Of a DNA stretch of 64,000 nucleotides, positions 35,046 through 43,521 are shown one piece after another; the first letter of the stretch is position 1; every line of letters starts with the position of its first letter. A program made the translations under genes and the position numbers. The stretch covers positions 28,232 to 92,231 of the forward strand of contig CAXTVI010000013.1 in assembly GCA_964247695.1 (NCBI GenBank), given 5' to 3'. The notes beneath the pieces are model-generated. The model did not search any database, had not been told where the DNA came from, and was given only the letters and a program-made list of their open reading frames with translations. Origin of the DNA: Lichenicoccus sp964247695 (GTDB taxonomy: Bacteria > Pseudomonadota > Alphaproteobacteria > Acetobacterales > Acetobacteraceae).

Positions 35046-36191
35046 ATGAGCGGACCCTGGCGCTTCGGGCTGCTGAGTTCGCAGACCGGCGTCACAGCGT
35101 CGGTCGAGACGACGCAACTTAATGCCGCGCTGCTGGCCATCGAGCAGATCAACGGCGCCGGTGGCGCCGCCGGCCGCCCGATCGAGCCGATCATCCACGA
35201 TCCCGCGTCCGACCCGCGCCAGTTCGCGGTCCTGGCCGAGCACATGCTGCACCACGACAAGATCAGGCTGATCTTCGGTTGCTACATGTCGAGCACCCGC
35301 AAGGCGGTGCTGCCGCTTGTGGAGGCCCATCGGGCCTTGCTGTTCTATCCGACGCTCTATGAGGGCTTCGAATACTCCAGGCACTGTATCTACACGGGTG
35401 CTGCGCCGAACCAGAACTCCATGCAGCTTGCGCGCTATCTGTTTAGGAGCTTCGGGACCAGGCTGCTGCTGGTCGGATCGAACTATATCTACCCGCACGA
35501 GAGCAACCGGATCATGACCGACCTCGTGCGGCAGGCCGGCGGCGTCGTCCTCGACGAGATCTATGTTCCGCTGCGCCCGCATCCCGGTGACTTCGACCAC
35601 GCCATCGCGCGGATCGGCCGCACCAGGCCCGACGTCATCTTCTCGACTGTCGTCGGCGAGGCGACGGCGATGTTCTACGAGGCCTACCATCGGGCGGGGT
35701 TCGATGCGCGGACGATGCCGATCGCCAGCCTGACGACCAGCGAGGCGGAGGTTGCCGAAATGAGCAGTGCCGCGGCATGCGGACACGTCACTGCGGCACC
35801 TTTCTTTGATATTCTGACCGGCCGACAGGCGAGAAGCTTTGTCTCGGCCTACCGCGCGAGATTTGGCGCGGGCGCGCCGGTCCCTGCCGCGGCGGAGGCC
35901 GCCTACTTCCAGGTCATGCTGGCCGCGCACGCCATCGGCGCCACACACAGCGATGATCCCGCGCTGATCCGCATGACATTGCCAGAGATCGAATACGAGG
36001 CGCCGCAGGGCCGCGTCCGCATCGATGGCGAGAACAACCACGCCTATCTGTGGCCGCGCGTGGCGCGGCTCGATGCGCTGGGCCGGTTCGAGATCGTCGA
36101 CACGCCGGCAGGCCGCATCAAGCCCGATCCCTACAGGGTGACGCAGACGCTTGACGACCCGCTCGATATCCCGCATCCGGCAGATGCCTGA
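35046..36191 (+). CDS. amiC: Amide sensor / amidase regulator AmiC
   Basis: Periplasmic-binding-fold protein that, in Pseudomonas, binds small amides and releases the antiterminator AmiR. From the ATG at 35046 it has 381 residues (AmiC is 385). Long stretches match AmiC: LLSSQTGVTASVE, FGCYMSSTRKAVLPLVEAHRALLFYPTLYEGFEY, AAPNQNS, GSNYIYPHESN, FSTVVG and SLTTSEAEVAEM. No signal peptide is present, as expected for the cytosolic sensor. An upstream in-frame TTG (34950) gives an unmatched extension. It is followed by amiR. Confidence 0.95.
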   Translation: MSGPWRFGLLSSQTGVTASVETTQLNAALLAIEQINGAGGAAGRPIEPIIHDPASDPRQFAVLAEHMLHHDKIRLIFGCYMSSTRKAVLPLVEAHRALLFYPTLYEGFEYSRHCIYTGAAPNQNSMQLARYLFRSFGTRLLLVGSNYIYPHESNRIMTDLVRQAGGVVLDEIYVPLRPHPGDFDHAIARIGRTRPDVIFSTVVGEATAMFYEAYHRAGFDARTMPIASLTTSEAEVAEMSSAAACGHVTAAPFFDILTGRQARSFVSAYRARFGAGAPVPAAAEAAYFQVMLAAHAIGATHSDDPALIRMTLPEIEYEAPQGRVRIDGENNHAYLWPRVARLDALGRFEIVDTPAGRIKPDPYRVTQTLDDPLDIPHPADA

Positions 36192-36212
36192 ACGAGCAGG
36201 CAGGTCGTACCG

Positions 36213-36821
36213 ATGTCCATCCAGATCCTCAGAGACCTGCGTGGACTTCGGATCGAAATCGTCCATCCGCCCGATCCCGAGGGTTCCAGCCTGGTCGAGC
36301 ACTGCCAGCGCATCGGGTGCGCGGTGTCGGCTGCCTGGCCGGTACCGCCGGCATTCGCGTCGGCCACCGACATCGTCATCATGGCGATCGATCACGACAG
36401 CCGGCACTCCCTGCGGCGGCTGCTGGCGCCGGGCGACACGGCGACGCCCACCCTGCTCGCGGTTGTCGGCTACGAAAACCCATCCATCCTGCAGCTCGTG
36501 CTGGAAAGCGGCGTGCATGCCGTCATCGAGCGTCCGGTGCGGCCGTTCGGATTGCTGACCAATCTTGCCCTGGCGCGGAGCCTCTGGCTGGCGCAGCAGG
36601 AGGCCCGGTCAAGGATCCACAAGCTCGAGCGCAAGCTGCTCGGCGCCGGCAAGCTGAACCGCGCGAAGTCGATCCTGATGGCGACCGAGGAACTCAGCGA
36701 GGATGCGGCGTATCAGCGCATACGCCGGCAGGCGATGAGCCGTCGCACCAGCATGGAGGAGATGGCCGATTGCATCATCTCCGCCAACCACCCCTTGAAG
36801 TCGCGGCTTGAGGATGACTAA
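36213..36821 (+). CDS. amiR: ANTAR antiterminator AmiR
   Basis: RNA-binding antiterminator, 202 residues (Pseudomonas AmiR 196). A pseudo-receiver domain (about 1-130) lacks the phospho-acceptor pattern, a coiled coil follows (about 130-150), and the C-terminal ANTAR three-helix domain reads GKLNRAKSILMATEELSEDAAYQRIRRQAM. It should act on the leader of amiE, whose start is 238 bases after its stop. Order here is amiC-amiR-amiE, unlike amiEBCRS in Pseudomonas. Confidence 0.95.
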   Translation: MSIQILRDLRGLRIEIVHPPDPEGSSLVEHCQRIGCAVSAAWPVPPAFASATDIVIMAIDHDSRHSLRRLLAPGDTATPTLLAVVGYENPSILQLVLESGVHAVIERPVRPFGLLTNLALARSLWLAQQEARSRIHKLERKLLGAGKLNRAKSILMATEELSEDAAYQRIRRQAMSRRTSMEEMADCIISANHPLKSRLEDD

Positions 36822-36914
36822 GCTTGTCGCGGCATTCGATCCATTCGAAGCTCGTCGAGGCCGTGGCATCAATGACGCTGCCCGGCAACCATCCGACGTT
36901 TGCCGTCAATCCGG

Positions 36915-36995
36915 GCGAGGCTGAACAGCCCGCGATCCGGGTCTCGATCCACATTCCAGGGTTTTCTTGCGACCAGGCCGCCAGCGTGCGCGGCC
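36915..36995 (+). promoter_or_regulatory. amiE leader hairpins, candidate AmiR target
   Basis: The 237-base leader between amiR and amiE holds two hairpins. The first is at 36915-36933 (GCG, bulged A, GGCT / AGCC CGC with a GAAC loop). The second is at 36976-36995 (GGCCGC / GCGGCC around CAGCGTGC). If the C-C at the top of the second is left open, the hexaloop AGCGTG has A at position 1 and G at position 4, the residues known for ANTAR targets. No T-run follows either hairpin. Weak to moderate support. Confidence 0.4.
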
Positions 36996-37058
36996 GAGTT
37001 GCGGTATGACCGCCGGACGTGGACTCTCAACATTTCAATAGTCAGCGGGGAGGTTGCG

Positions 37059-38096
37059 ATGCTGCACGGCGATATCTCGAGTAGCAAGGACACGGTCGGT
37101 GTTGCCGTCGTCAACTACAAGATGCCGCGACTGCACACCAAGGCGGACGTCCTGGAGAATGCCGGCAAGATCGCGGAGATGCTGGTCGGCATGAAGGTGG
37201 GGCTGCCCGGCATGGACCTCGTCATCTTCCCCGAATACTCGACGCACGGCATCATGTACGACAGCAAGGAGATGTATGAGACCGCATCCTCGGTCCCGGG
37301 CGACGAAACCGAGATCTTTGCCGAAGCGTGCCGCCGCGCCAAGGTGTGGGGGGTGTTCTCGCTGACCGGCGAACGCCACGAGGAGCATCCGCACAAGGCG
37401 CCGTACAACACCCTCATCCTGATGAACGACAAGGGCGAGGTCGTGCAGAAATACCGCAAGATCATGCCGTGGGTGCCCATCGAGGGCTGGTATCCCGGCA
37501 ACTGCACCTATGTCTCGGACGGCCCCAAGGGCCTCAAGATCAGCCTCATCATCTGCGACGACGGCAACTACCCGGAAATCTGGCGGGACTGCGCGATGAA
37601 GGGCGCCGAGCTGATCATCCGCTGCCAGGGCTACATGTATCCGGCCAAGGAACAGCAGATCATGATGTCGAAATCGATGGCGTGGGCCAACAACGTCTAT
37701 GTCGCGGTGGCGAACGCGGCCGGCTTCGACGGCGTCTATTCCTATTTCGGCCATTCCGCCATCGTCGGCTTCGACGGACGCACGCTCGGCGAGTGCGGCA
37801 CCGAGGAGTACGGCATCCAGTATGCGGCGCTGTCGAAGTCGCTGATCCGCGACGCCCGCAAGACCATGCAATCGGAGAACCACCTCTTCAAGCTGCTGCA
37901 TCGCGGCTATACCGGCGTGATCAACTCCGGCGATGGCGACAAGGGTCTGGCCGCCTGCCCGTATGACTTCTACGGCAAGTGGATCGCCGATCCGGAAGCC
38001 ACGCGCGAGATGGTCGAGGCCCTGACGCGCCCGACCATCGGCACCGACGAGTGCCCGATCGAGGGTATTCCCTCGACCTCCACCACGCATCGCTGA
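37059..38096 (+). CDS. amiE: Aliphatic amidase AmiE
   Basis: Nitrilase-superfamily amidase hydrolysing short aliphatic amides (acetamide, propionamide, formamide) to the acid and ammonia. The 345 residues match Pseudomonas AmiE in length and register, with the catalytic Glu59 (IFPEYS), Lys134 (YRKIMPW) and Cys166 (IICDDGNYPE). A strong GGGGAGG lies before the ATG at 37059. It is under probable AmiC/AmiR control. It is convergent with the VWA gene. Cytosolic; homohexamer by family. Confidence 0.96.
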   Translation: MLHGDISSSKDTVGVAVVNYKMPRLHTKADVLENAGKIAEMLVGMKVGLPGMDLVIFPEYSTHGIMYDSKEMYETASSVPGDETEIFAEACRRAKVWGVFSLTGERHEEHPHKAPYNTLILMNDKGEVVQKYRKIMPWVPIEGWYPGNCTYVSDGPKGLKISLIICDDGNYPEIWRDCAMKGAELIIRCQGYMYPAKEQQIMMSKSMAWANNVYVAVANAAGFDGVYSYFGHSAIVGFDGRTLGECGTEEYGIQYAALSKSLIRDARKTMQSENHLFKLLHRGYTGVINSGDGDKGLAACPYDFYGKWIADPEATREMVEALTRPTIGTDECPIEGIPSTSTTHR

Positions 38097-38115
38097 GGAG
38101 GCCCGGGAGCGAATT

Positions 38116-40305
38116 TCAGCGGCGCGACAGGCGGAAATACAGCCCGGCCAGTCGCGCCGGCAGGTCGCCCAGGTTGCGGATCACGATGGTGTTGGACCGG
38201 CCGAAGATCGCTTCGGCCGACCCGACCCCCTGCGGATCGAGCACCAGGCCGAAGGCGTCGATGCCAGCCTGCCTGAGGCCCAGCACCGCGCGACGTGCAT
38301 CGGTCACCAGTTCGCCGCTGTCCATGACATCCACGTCGAACGGCTCGCCGTCGCCGAGCACAAGCAGCAGCCGGCGCCAGCTGCGCGTGGCGACGAAGTC
38401 CTGCCGGGCGTGACGCAGCGCGGTCCCGAGCCGGGTGGACAGCCTGGACCGCAGTCCTGCCAGGCGCGATAGCTGGAGATCGCCGAAGCGCTCGCCGAAA
38501 TCCTTGATGCGGGTCAGGCGGACATCCTCGCGTCCGTTCGAGGCAAAGGCCCGCAGCGCCAGCGCATCGCCGCGCGCATCGAGCGCCTCGGCGAGAAGGG
38601 CGACCGCCAGACGCTGCAGGTCGAGGATGGTGCGGCCGTCGGACACGGTCGCCGCGGTTGATGCCGAGGTGTCGAGGAGCACCACCGTCGCCAGATCACG
38701 CGATCTCGGAGAGGTCGCGCGGAACACACGCGGATCGGGTGTCGTTCCCGAGCGCAGCGCGATCATCGCGTCCTGGGCCGCATCCATGTCCAGCTCGTCG
38801 CCATCCGGCTGGCGCTTCAGCCGCACCGGCCGCGCGATCGCCGATCCGCGCACCAGGCGCGCGATCTGGTTGCGCAGCGTCGCCTGCTCTGCGAGTGCGG
38901 CATGCAGAGAGTCCGCACGGCGCAGCATCGGCGGGCTCTCTCGCAGCGTGGTCCAGCCGTCACGTTCCGCGTTGGCCGCTGCATCCCATTCCGGATAGGT
39001 CGCGATCACCGGCCCGCGTTCATCCGGTTCCGCAGGCTCGGCTGCCCGGGCCCCGGCTGGCCTGTCGGCTTGCACCAGCACATCGCGAGGTGCCGCATCC
39101 TGCGGCTCGCCCTGCCACAGATGCTGGCCGTCGTCGCGGTAGGCAGGCTGGACGACATGGTCGCGCCAGTTGAACTGGACCCGCATCTGCCCGAGATCGT
39201 GACCCAGCGCCCGGCCGATATGCTGGCTCAGCCGCGGATCGTCCAGTCCCGCCGCCGCGGCATCCCCGAACAGGCTGCGCCCCTTCGACACGAAGCCGTC
39301 CGGGTCTTCGTGAGCGGGATCGAGCAGTGCTCGCGACAGGCGTTGCATGAGGTTTTCAGCCGTGCGCGGGCCTGCGGGCAAGCTGGTGTGGAAGGGCGTC
39401 CACAGGCTCCGCAAGCCCGGCAGGCGCCGCATCGCCAGGGCCTCGACCCGGGCATCCTCGATCAGGCCGATCAGCGCCACCTGCAGCGGCTTCAGGCTGC
39501 CGACCGGCTGACGCCGGACGGGATGCTCGAGATGGGCGGCCGCGTGCGCGACGGCGGCGACGTAGAGACGGGTCGCGGCGCCGGCGTCCGCGGCATCGAC
39601 ATGCGACGGCAACAGGATCACGGTCCCCTCGATGTGCGACCTCGCCTCACGTACCTCGCGCACCGGCGCTGCCTGCAGGCCCGCACCCGCGTTCCAGAGC
39701 GCGCGCAGGTATGCCGACAGCATGGGTCGGGCGGCGTTGAAGCCGGGCAGATCCGGACGCCCCGACAGCAGGTCCAGGCCCCAGGGATCCTCGAGGGCGA
39801 AGAAGGCCCGTCGGCGTTCCGGGTCCTTTGCATAGGCCTTGAGGCCGGCCGCGATGAAATTCGCGGCAGTGCCACCCGATCGATCTGCCAGCAACGCCTG
39901 GGCGTGGCGGCCGAAGGGCTGCAGGCAATCCGGCGCCTCGCGCGCCATCCGTTCCAGGCAGCGCCACCAGAGTTGAACGCCGTCGGCATCGGCCTGCACC
40001 AGGACACCGGGCAACGCGTCCAGGCAGGCCAGCGCCGCCTGCGATCCGGCGTGGCGGCAGATCTCCGCCGCTGCGTGCCCGCAGACGGCAAGCAACCCGA
40101 TGCGGTCACTCGCGCCGACGGTTGCACTCCAGAAGGCAAGATGACAGGCAGGCCCGGCGTTGACTTCGATCAGCGCGATGGCGGCGCGTGACCAGTCATC
40201 GAGCGGTGCGGGTTGGGCTTTCGGCAGCCGCGCCCAGACGCGATCGAGCTGCGCCCGCAGGACGTCGCGCGATGCAACCAGCCGGAACAGCCGCGCCTGC
40301 GGCAC
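38116..40305 (-). CDS. VWA-domain protein (CbbO/NorD-like)
   Basis: Partner of a CbbQ/NorQ-type AAA+ ATPase. The 729 residues end in a von Willebrand A domain with a MIDAS motif (LLDTSAST near 541), GDALALRAFASNG and LLLVLGDGEPFD. The N-terminal two thirds are helical and family-specific (SLFGDAAAA, LGHDLGQMRVQFNW). NorD/CbbO proteins couple the AAA+ ring to a client enzyme, helping insert metal or remove inhibitors. The start codon at 40305 overlaps the ATPase stop, giving the conserved Q-O (Q-D) gene pair. Neither Rubisco nor nitric oxide reductase is present, so its client is unknown and may be a neighbour such as the tubulin-like proteins or an amidase. Confidence 0.87.
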   Translation of the reverse strand: MPQARLFRLVASRDVLRAQLDRVWARLPKAQPAPLDDWSRAAIALIEVNAGPACHLAFWSATVGASDRIGLLAVCGHAAAEICRHAGSQAALACLDALPGVLVQADADGVQLWWRCLERMAREAPDCLQPFGRHAQALLADRSGGTAANFIAAGLKAYAKDPERRRAFFALEDPWGLDLLSGRPDLPGFNAARPMLSAYLRALWNAGAGLQAAPVREVREARSHIEGTVILLPSHVDAADAGAATRLYVAAVAHAAAHLEHPVRRQPVGSLKPLQVALIGLIEDARVEALAMRRLPGLRSLWTPFHTSLPAGPRTAENLMQRLSRALLDPAHEDPDGFVSKGRSLFGDAAAAGLDDPRLSQHIGRALGHDLGQMRVQFNWRDHVVQPAYRDDGQHLWQGEPQDAAPRDVLVQADRPAGARAAEPAEPDERGPVIATYPEWDAAANAERDGWTTLRESPPMLRRADSLHAALAEQATLRNQIARLVRGSAIARPVRLKRQPDGDELDMDAAQDAMIALRSGTTPDPRVFRATSPRSRDLATVVLLDTSASTAATVSDGRTILDLQRLAVALLAEALDARGDALALRAFASNGREDVRLTRIKDFGERFGDLQLSRLAGLRSRLSTRLGTALRHARQDFVATRSWRRLLLVLGDGEPFDVDVMDSGELVTDARRAVLGLRQAGIDAFGLVLDPQGVGSAEAIFGRSNTIVIRNLGDLPARLAGLYFRLSRR

Positions 40306-41147
40306 TAGACGCCACAGGCCGCGACGGCGTGATCCAGCGCGGCTCGCATGTCGGCATCGTCGGTGATCGGCAGGATGATGGCAGCCTGCACCGCCTGGCC
40401 GATCGGCACCCCGGCGGCCACGAGGCGCGCCGCATGGATCAGCATGCGGGTGGAGGCCCCTTCGTCGAGGCCATGGCCGCGCAGCCGGCGCGACTGTCCG
40501 CCGATCTCGACGAGGGTCATGGCGATGCGCTCATCGACCCCTCCTTCGTGCGCCACGATAGCTGCCTCGGGGATGGCCTCCGGGTAGGCAAAGTCGATGG
40601 CGACGAACCGCTGCTTGGTGGATTCCTTGAGGTCCTTGATGGCGCTCTGGTAACCCGGATTGTAGGAGATCACGAGCTGGAAGCCGGGATCGGCATGCAC
40701 CAGCTCACCCTTGCGATCCAGTGCCAGCACGCGGCGTGTGTCTCCGAGCGGATGGATCACCACCGTGGTGTCCTGGCGTGCCTCGACGATCTCGTCGAGA
40801 TAGCAGATGGCACCGTGTCGGACCGCCAGCGTCAGCGGCCCGTCCTGCCAGACGCTGCCGGAGGGCGTGAGCAGATGCCGCCCGACCAGATCGGCAGCCG
40901 TCATGTCCTCGTGGCACGAGACCGTGATCAAAGGGCGACCGAGCCGCCAGGCGACATGCTCGACAAACCTGGTCTTGCCGCAACCTGTCGGGCCCTTGAG
41001 CATGACGGGCAGTCGCTGTTCGTATGCTGCCTCAACGAGCGCGATCTCGCGGCCGGTTGGGCGGTAGTACGGCTCCTCGACGATCAGGTAAGCGGAAAGG
41101 TCCGGCTGCGTCGTTTCCGCGACAACTGCGGTGGCTGCGTGATCCAT
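40305..41147 (-). CDS. MoxR-type AAA+ ATPase (CbbQ/NirQ/NorQ)
   Basis: AAA+ remodelling ATPase, 280 residues. Walker A is KGPTGCGKTR (Lys58), Walker B is ICYLDEIVEA (Asp118, Glu119), sensor-1 lies in LVISYNPGY, and the C-terminal CbbQ region starts near 200. It should form hexamers that, with the VWA partner, remodel a client protein. Pseudomonas ami operons also contain an AAA-type chaperone gene (amiB), so an ATPase next to an amidase has precedent, but this one belongs to the CbbQ branch. It diverges from the tubulin-like genes with about 410 bases between. Confidence 0.93.
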   Translation of the reverse strand: MDHAATAVVAETTQPDLSAYLIVEEPYYRPTGREIALVEAAYEQRLPVMLKGPTGCGKTRFVEHVAWRLGRPLITVSCHEDMTAADLVGRHLLTPSGSVWQDGPLTLAVRHGAICYLDEIVEARQDTTVVIHPLGDTRRVLALDRKGELVHADPGFQLVISYNPGYQSAIKDLKESTKQRFVAIDFAYPEAIPEAAIVAHEGGVDERIAMTLVEIGGQSRRLRGHGLDEGASTRMLIHAARLVAAGVPIGQAVQAAIILPITDDADMRAALDHAVAACGV

Positions 41148-41559
41148 CTGTTGTTTCCCGACACTTCGATCCTGACGATCAAGACTGGATATGAGCGCAA
41201 CGCATGATCGCCGGGCTCAGTATGCATTTAGAGCGTGAAGAACAGCGGAGTCATGTGAGGTTGCAAATTCCATCGCGCAATCGCCCTGATTTACCTTGAC
41301 CTGCCTTGCGCTCATAAAGAAGACTACTCGCAGGAAACAGGCACGCTCTCATCGCCCCGCCACCATTGTCGTTGGCCGGGCCGGATAGGATGATGGCGCT
41401 CCTGACCGGATAATCGACATTTCGAGAAGTTTTATTGCCGCGTGCTCGCGGCGCGTCTGTCGTTCGTCCGGCTTGCTTCCGCCGGTCTCCTCTCGGGAGA
41501 CCCGTATGGTTCGACCCGCGTACAGGCTTGCATGCGCATCATCAGGAGGACCGGAGCCG
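41148..41559. other. Divergent intergenic region, two hairpins
   Basis: The region separates the AAA+ gene from the tubulin-like operon. No credible protein frame is seen. Two perfect hairpins lie in the leader of the tubulin-like gene: GCCGCG-TGCT-CGCGGC (41437-41452) and GGTCTCC-TCTCG-GGAGACC (41484-41502). The Shine-Dalgarno AGGAGG is at 41544-41549. I found no clear sigma-70 or sigma-54 promoter. Confidence 0.5.
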
Positions 41560-43095
41560 TTGAGCGCTTCGATGAACGATCGGCTCAAGCGACGCAAGCT
41601 CGATGCCCTCAAGCGGGGTGTGCATCGCCTGAACGGCGAGGAAGCGGTCGCAGTGTCGACCCATGCGATCGGCATCGGTCGTGCCGGCGCGGGCGCGGTG
41701 GCGGCGATCCTGCGCGCTCTGGAGCCCGAGGCGCCCAGGTTTACCGCGCTTGTCCTCGATATCGGCGACCAGGATATGGCGGAGTTGCGGCAGCTCGCGG
41801 CAACGATGCCGCCGGACCGCGCCGAGCTCACGATCATTGCCCTCGATGTTCCGGAACGTTCGGTGCTGTTCAGGGATCTCGCGCGGTATCCGGAATATCT
41901 GACGCTGGAATATCCGCGTTCCTATTGGGCGGCGGAGTTCAGGCCCTGGCTCGACCCGGCAATCGAGCTGCCTGCTCCAGGTGAGCATGTCAGTCGCGCG
42001 ATCGCCAAGGCGATCTATGGCGCCGCCTATTACGAGCGGAACAGCCCCTTGCAGGCAGCGCTCCGGCGCTTCGCCGCCGAGATCGAGGCGGCTCCTGCGC
42101 AGGCCGCTATCGCCATCATCTTCGGGCTGGGCGGCGGCACCGGAAGCGGCATCGCGGTCGATCTCGCGCGCCATTTGTCCAGCCGCCTGTTCGGCCGCCG
42201 CGTGCTCGTCTGCGGGGTCGCCGTAGCACCCTGCGACGGAGATGACGCGGTGCATCGCGGCGGCAGCGTCTTCGCCGCGCTGAACGAGTTGGACTGCCTG
42301 CAGGACGAGGGCAAGAACCCTGGCATCGTCGCCTCGTGCGGCGAGTTGTTCCGCAACCCGTTCACGGCCGGCTTCCTTCTCCTGCCGCAGCAGCCTGCCT
42401 GGATCGCGACACGCGACCTCGACGCAACGCAGCGTCGGTGCGACCAGGAGATCGCGACCCTGTTGACGGCACGCAGCGGAACCGGGCTGTGGGAGACGCT
42501 GCGCCTGTTGAACTGGGTGGCCGCCCCCTCGACCCAGCACTCGGCCGCACGCACTCCCTGGGGACCGCGCTGGCTGCATATCCTTGGCTTCGCCGATGCC
42601 GATGCCGACGGGGGCCTGCCGCTCAGCACCGACATGCCTGCGCGGATGGGGCTGGTTCCCGGCTATGCACCCGAATTCATCGAGGCTCGCATCGGATCTG
42701 ACGAGGAGGATGACGCGCGCGACATCACCGCGCGCCTGCAACGGGCCTTCAACCCCGAGGTGCCGCCACAGGCGGTCGGAGGCGGTCGGCACGGATGCGT
42801 GCAGTTCCTGCTGCCGTCAGTGGCCAAGGTCGAGCTCGCTCTGTTCCACGCGGCTCGCGCCGCCTATGACGCGGAGCCGGCCGCTTTACGCCTCGTGGAT
42901 CATTCCCTGCTGCTCGAACACGGCATCCTGCTCAGCGAGCCTTCGACGCAACTTGAGGGAATGGCCGGCGCCAGCCTGCATGACGGCTCAAGCTGGATCG
43001 CCGTGCCGCTGCATGCCGTGCGTGGGGACGCCGAACCGGCCAGCCAGAGCGTCGAGGATATCGACGCCCCCAGGAGCGTACATTATGCGCAGTGA
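41560..43095 (+). CDS. Tubulin/FtsZ-fold GTPase-like protein 1
   Basis: Protein of the bacterial tubulin-like group, 511 residues. The nucleotide-binding tubulin signature is clear: IFGLGGGTGSGIAVD near residue 190, preceded by strands HAIGIGRAGAGAVAAIL (about 30) and LVLDIGDQDMAEL (about 65). It is far larger than FtsZ (about 380), with a long stretch before the signature. The motif block LEYPRSYW...AKAIYGAAYYERNSPLQAALRRF is shared with the paralogue at 43522. No membrane segment is seen. A TTG at 41560 is ten bases after AGGAGG; the ATG at 41572 is the alternative. Polymerisation and GTPase activity are inferred. It is followed by a small gene and the paralogue. Confidence 0.83.
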   Translation: MSASMNDRLKRRKLDALKRGVHRLNGEEAVAVSTHAIGIGRAGAGAVAAILRALEPEAPRFTALVLDIGDQDMAELRQLAATMPPDRAELTIIALDVPERSVLFRDLARYPEYLTLEYPRSYWAAEFRPWLDPAIELPAPGEHVSRAIAKAIYGAAYYERNSPLQAALRRFAAEIEAAPAQAAIAIIFGLGGGTGSGIAVDLARHLSSRLFGRRVLVCGVAVAPCDGDDAVHRGGSVFAALNELDCLQDEGKNPGIVASCGELFRNPFTAGFLLLPQQPAWIATRDLDATQRRCDQEIATLLTARSGTGLWETLRLLNWVAAPSTQHSAARTPWGPRWLHILGFADADADGGLPLSTDMPARMGLVPGYAPEFIEARIGSDEEDDARDITARLQRAFNPEVPPQAVGGGRHGCVQFLLPSVAKVELALFHAARAAYDAEPAALRLVDHSLLLEHGILLSEPSTQLEGMAGASLHDGSSWIAVPLHAVRGDAEPASQSVEDIDAPRSVHYAQ

Positions 43096-43133
43096 CCGGA
43101 ACCAGTTTTCCCCGTCGACCGCGAGGTCCTGAG

Positions 43134-43460
43134 ATGCCGCTGGACTGGACCGACGTCCTGCAGAGGTATGGCGACGGGGCAGAGGTCCCCACCATCACCG
43201 GCGGCAAGTTCCTGCACGTCGCACGGGCCGATGACCGGGCGATCTACCTGGAGACCCCGATCTGGAGCGCCACCCTTGATCGCACCAATCTCGAGAAGGG
43301 CGTCGCCCTCATCGAGGACGGCGTGATCTCGACGGATCCCGGGCTCTTCGTCGAGGACTACATGCTTTACGTGGCGAACCAGAGAGCGACGTCCGTCGCT
43401 CATATCCTGCGTGATCTCGGCTTCCTCGACGCGACCGAGACCTTTTCGATCAGATGCTGA
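43134..43460 (+). CDS. Unknown small protein between the tubulin-like genes
   Basis: A 108-residue acidic protein (MPLDWTDVLQRYGDGAEVPTITGG...), compact alpha/beta in appearance with no cysteines except at the C-terminus (SIRC) and no membrane segment. The ATG at 43134 follows GAGG by about eight bases. It begins 38 bases after the first tubulin-like gene and ends 61 bases before the second. I do not recognise a family. The position suggests an adaptor or regulator of the two filament-type proteins, which is inference. Confidence 0.72.
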   Translation: MPLDWTDVLQRYGDGAEVPTITGGKFLHVARADDRAIYLETPIWSATLDRTNLEKGVALIEDGVISTDPGLFVEDYMLYVANQRATSVAHILRDLGFLDATETFSIRC

Positions 43461-43521
43461 ACCCACCGCAAGGGGCATCTGCGTCCATTACCGCTCATCA
43501 GCCGACATAAAGGAAACCAGC

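Noticed and set aside
36976..36995. Hairpin read as a rho-independent terminator
   Set aside because: No T-run follows; the nearby T-rich bases are upstream, so a terminator is not supported.
41280..41330. Possible sigma-54 promoter upstream of the tubulin-like operon
   Set aside because: The CTTGACC...CTTGCG stretch lacks the GG at -24 with correct spacing to GC.
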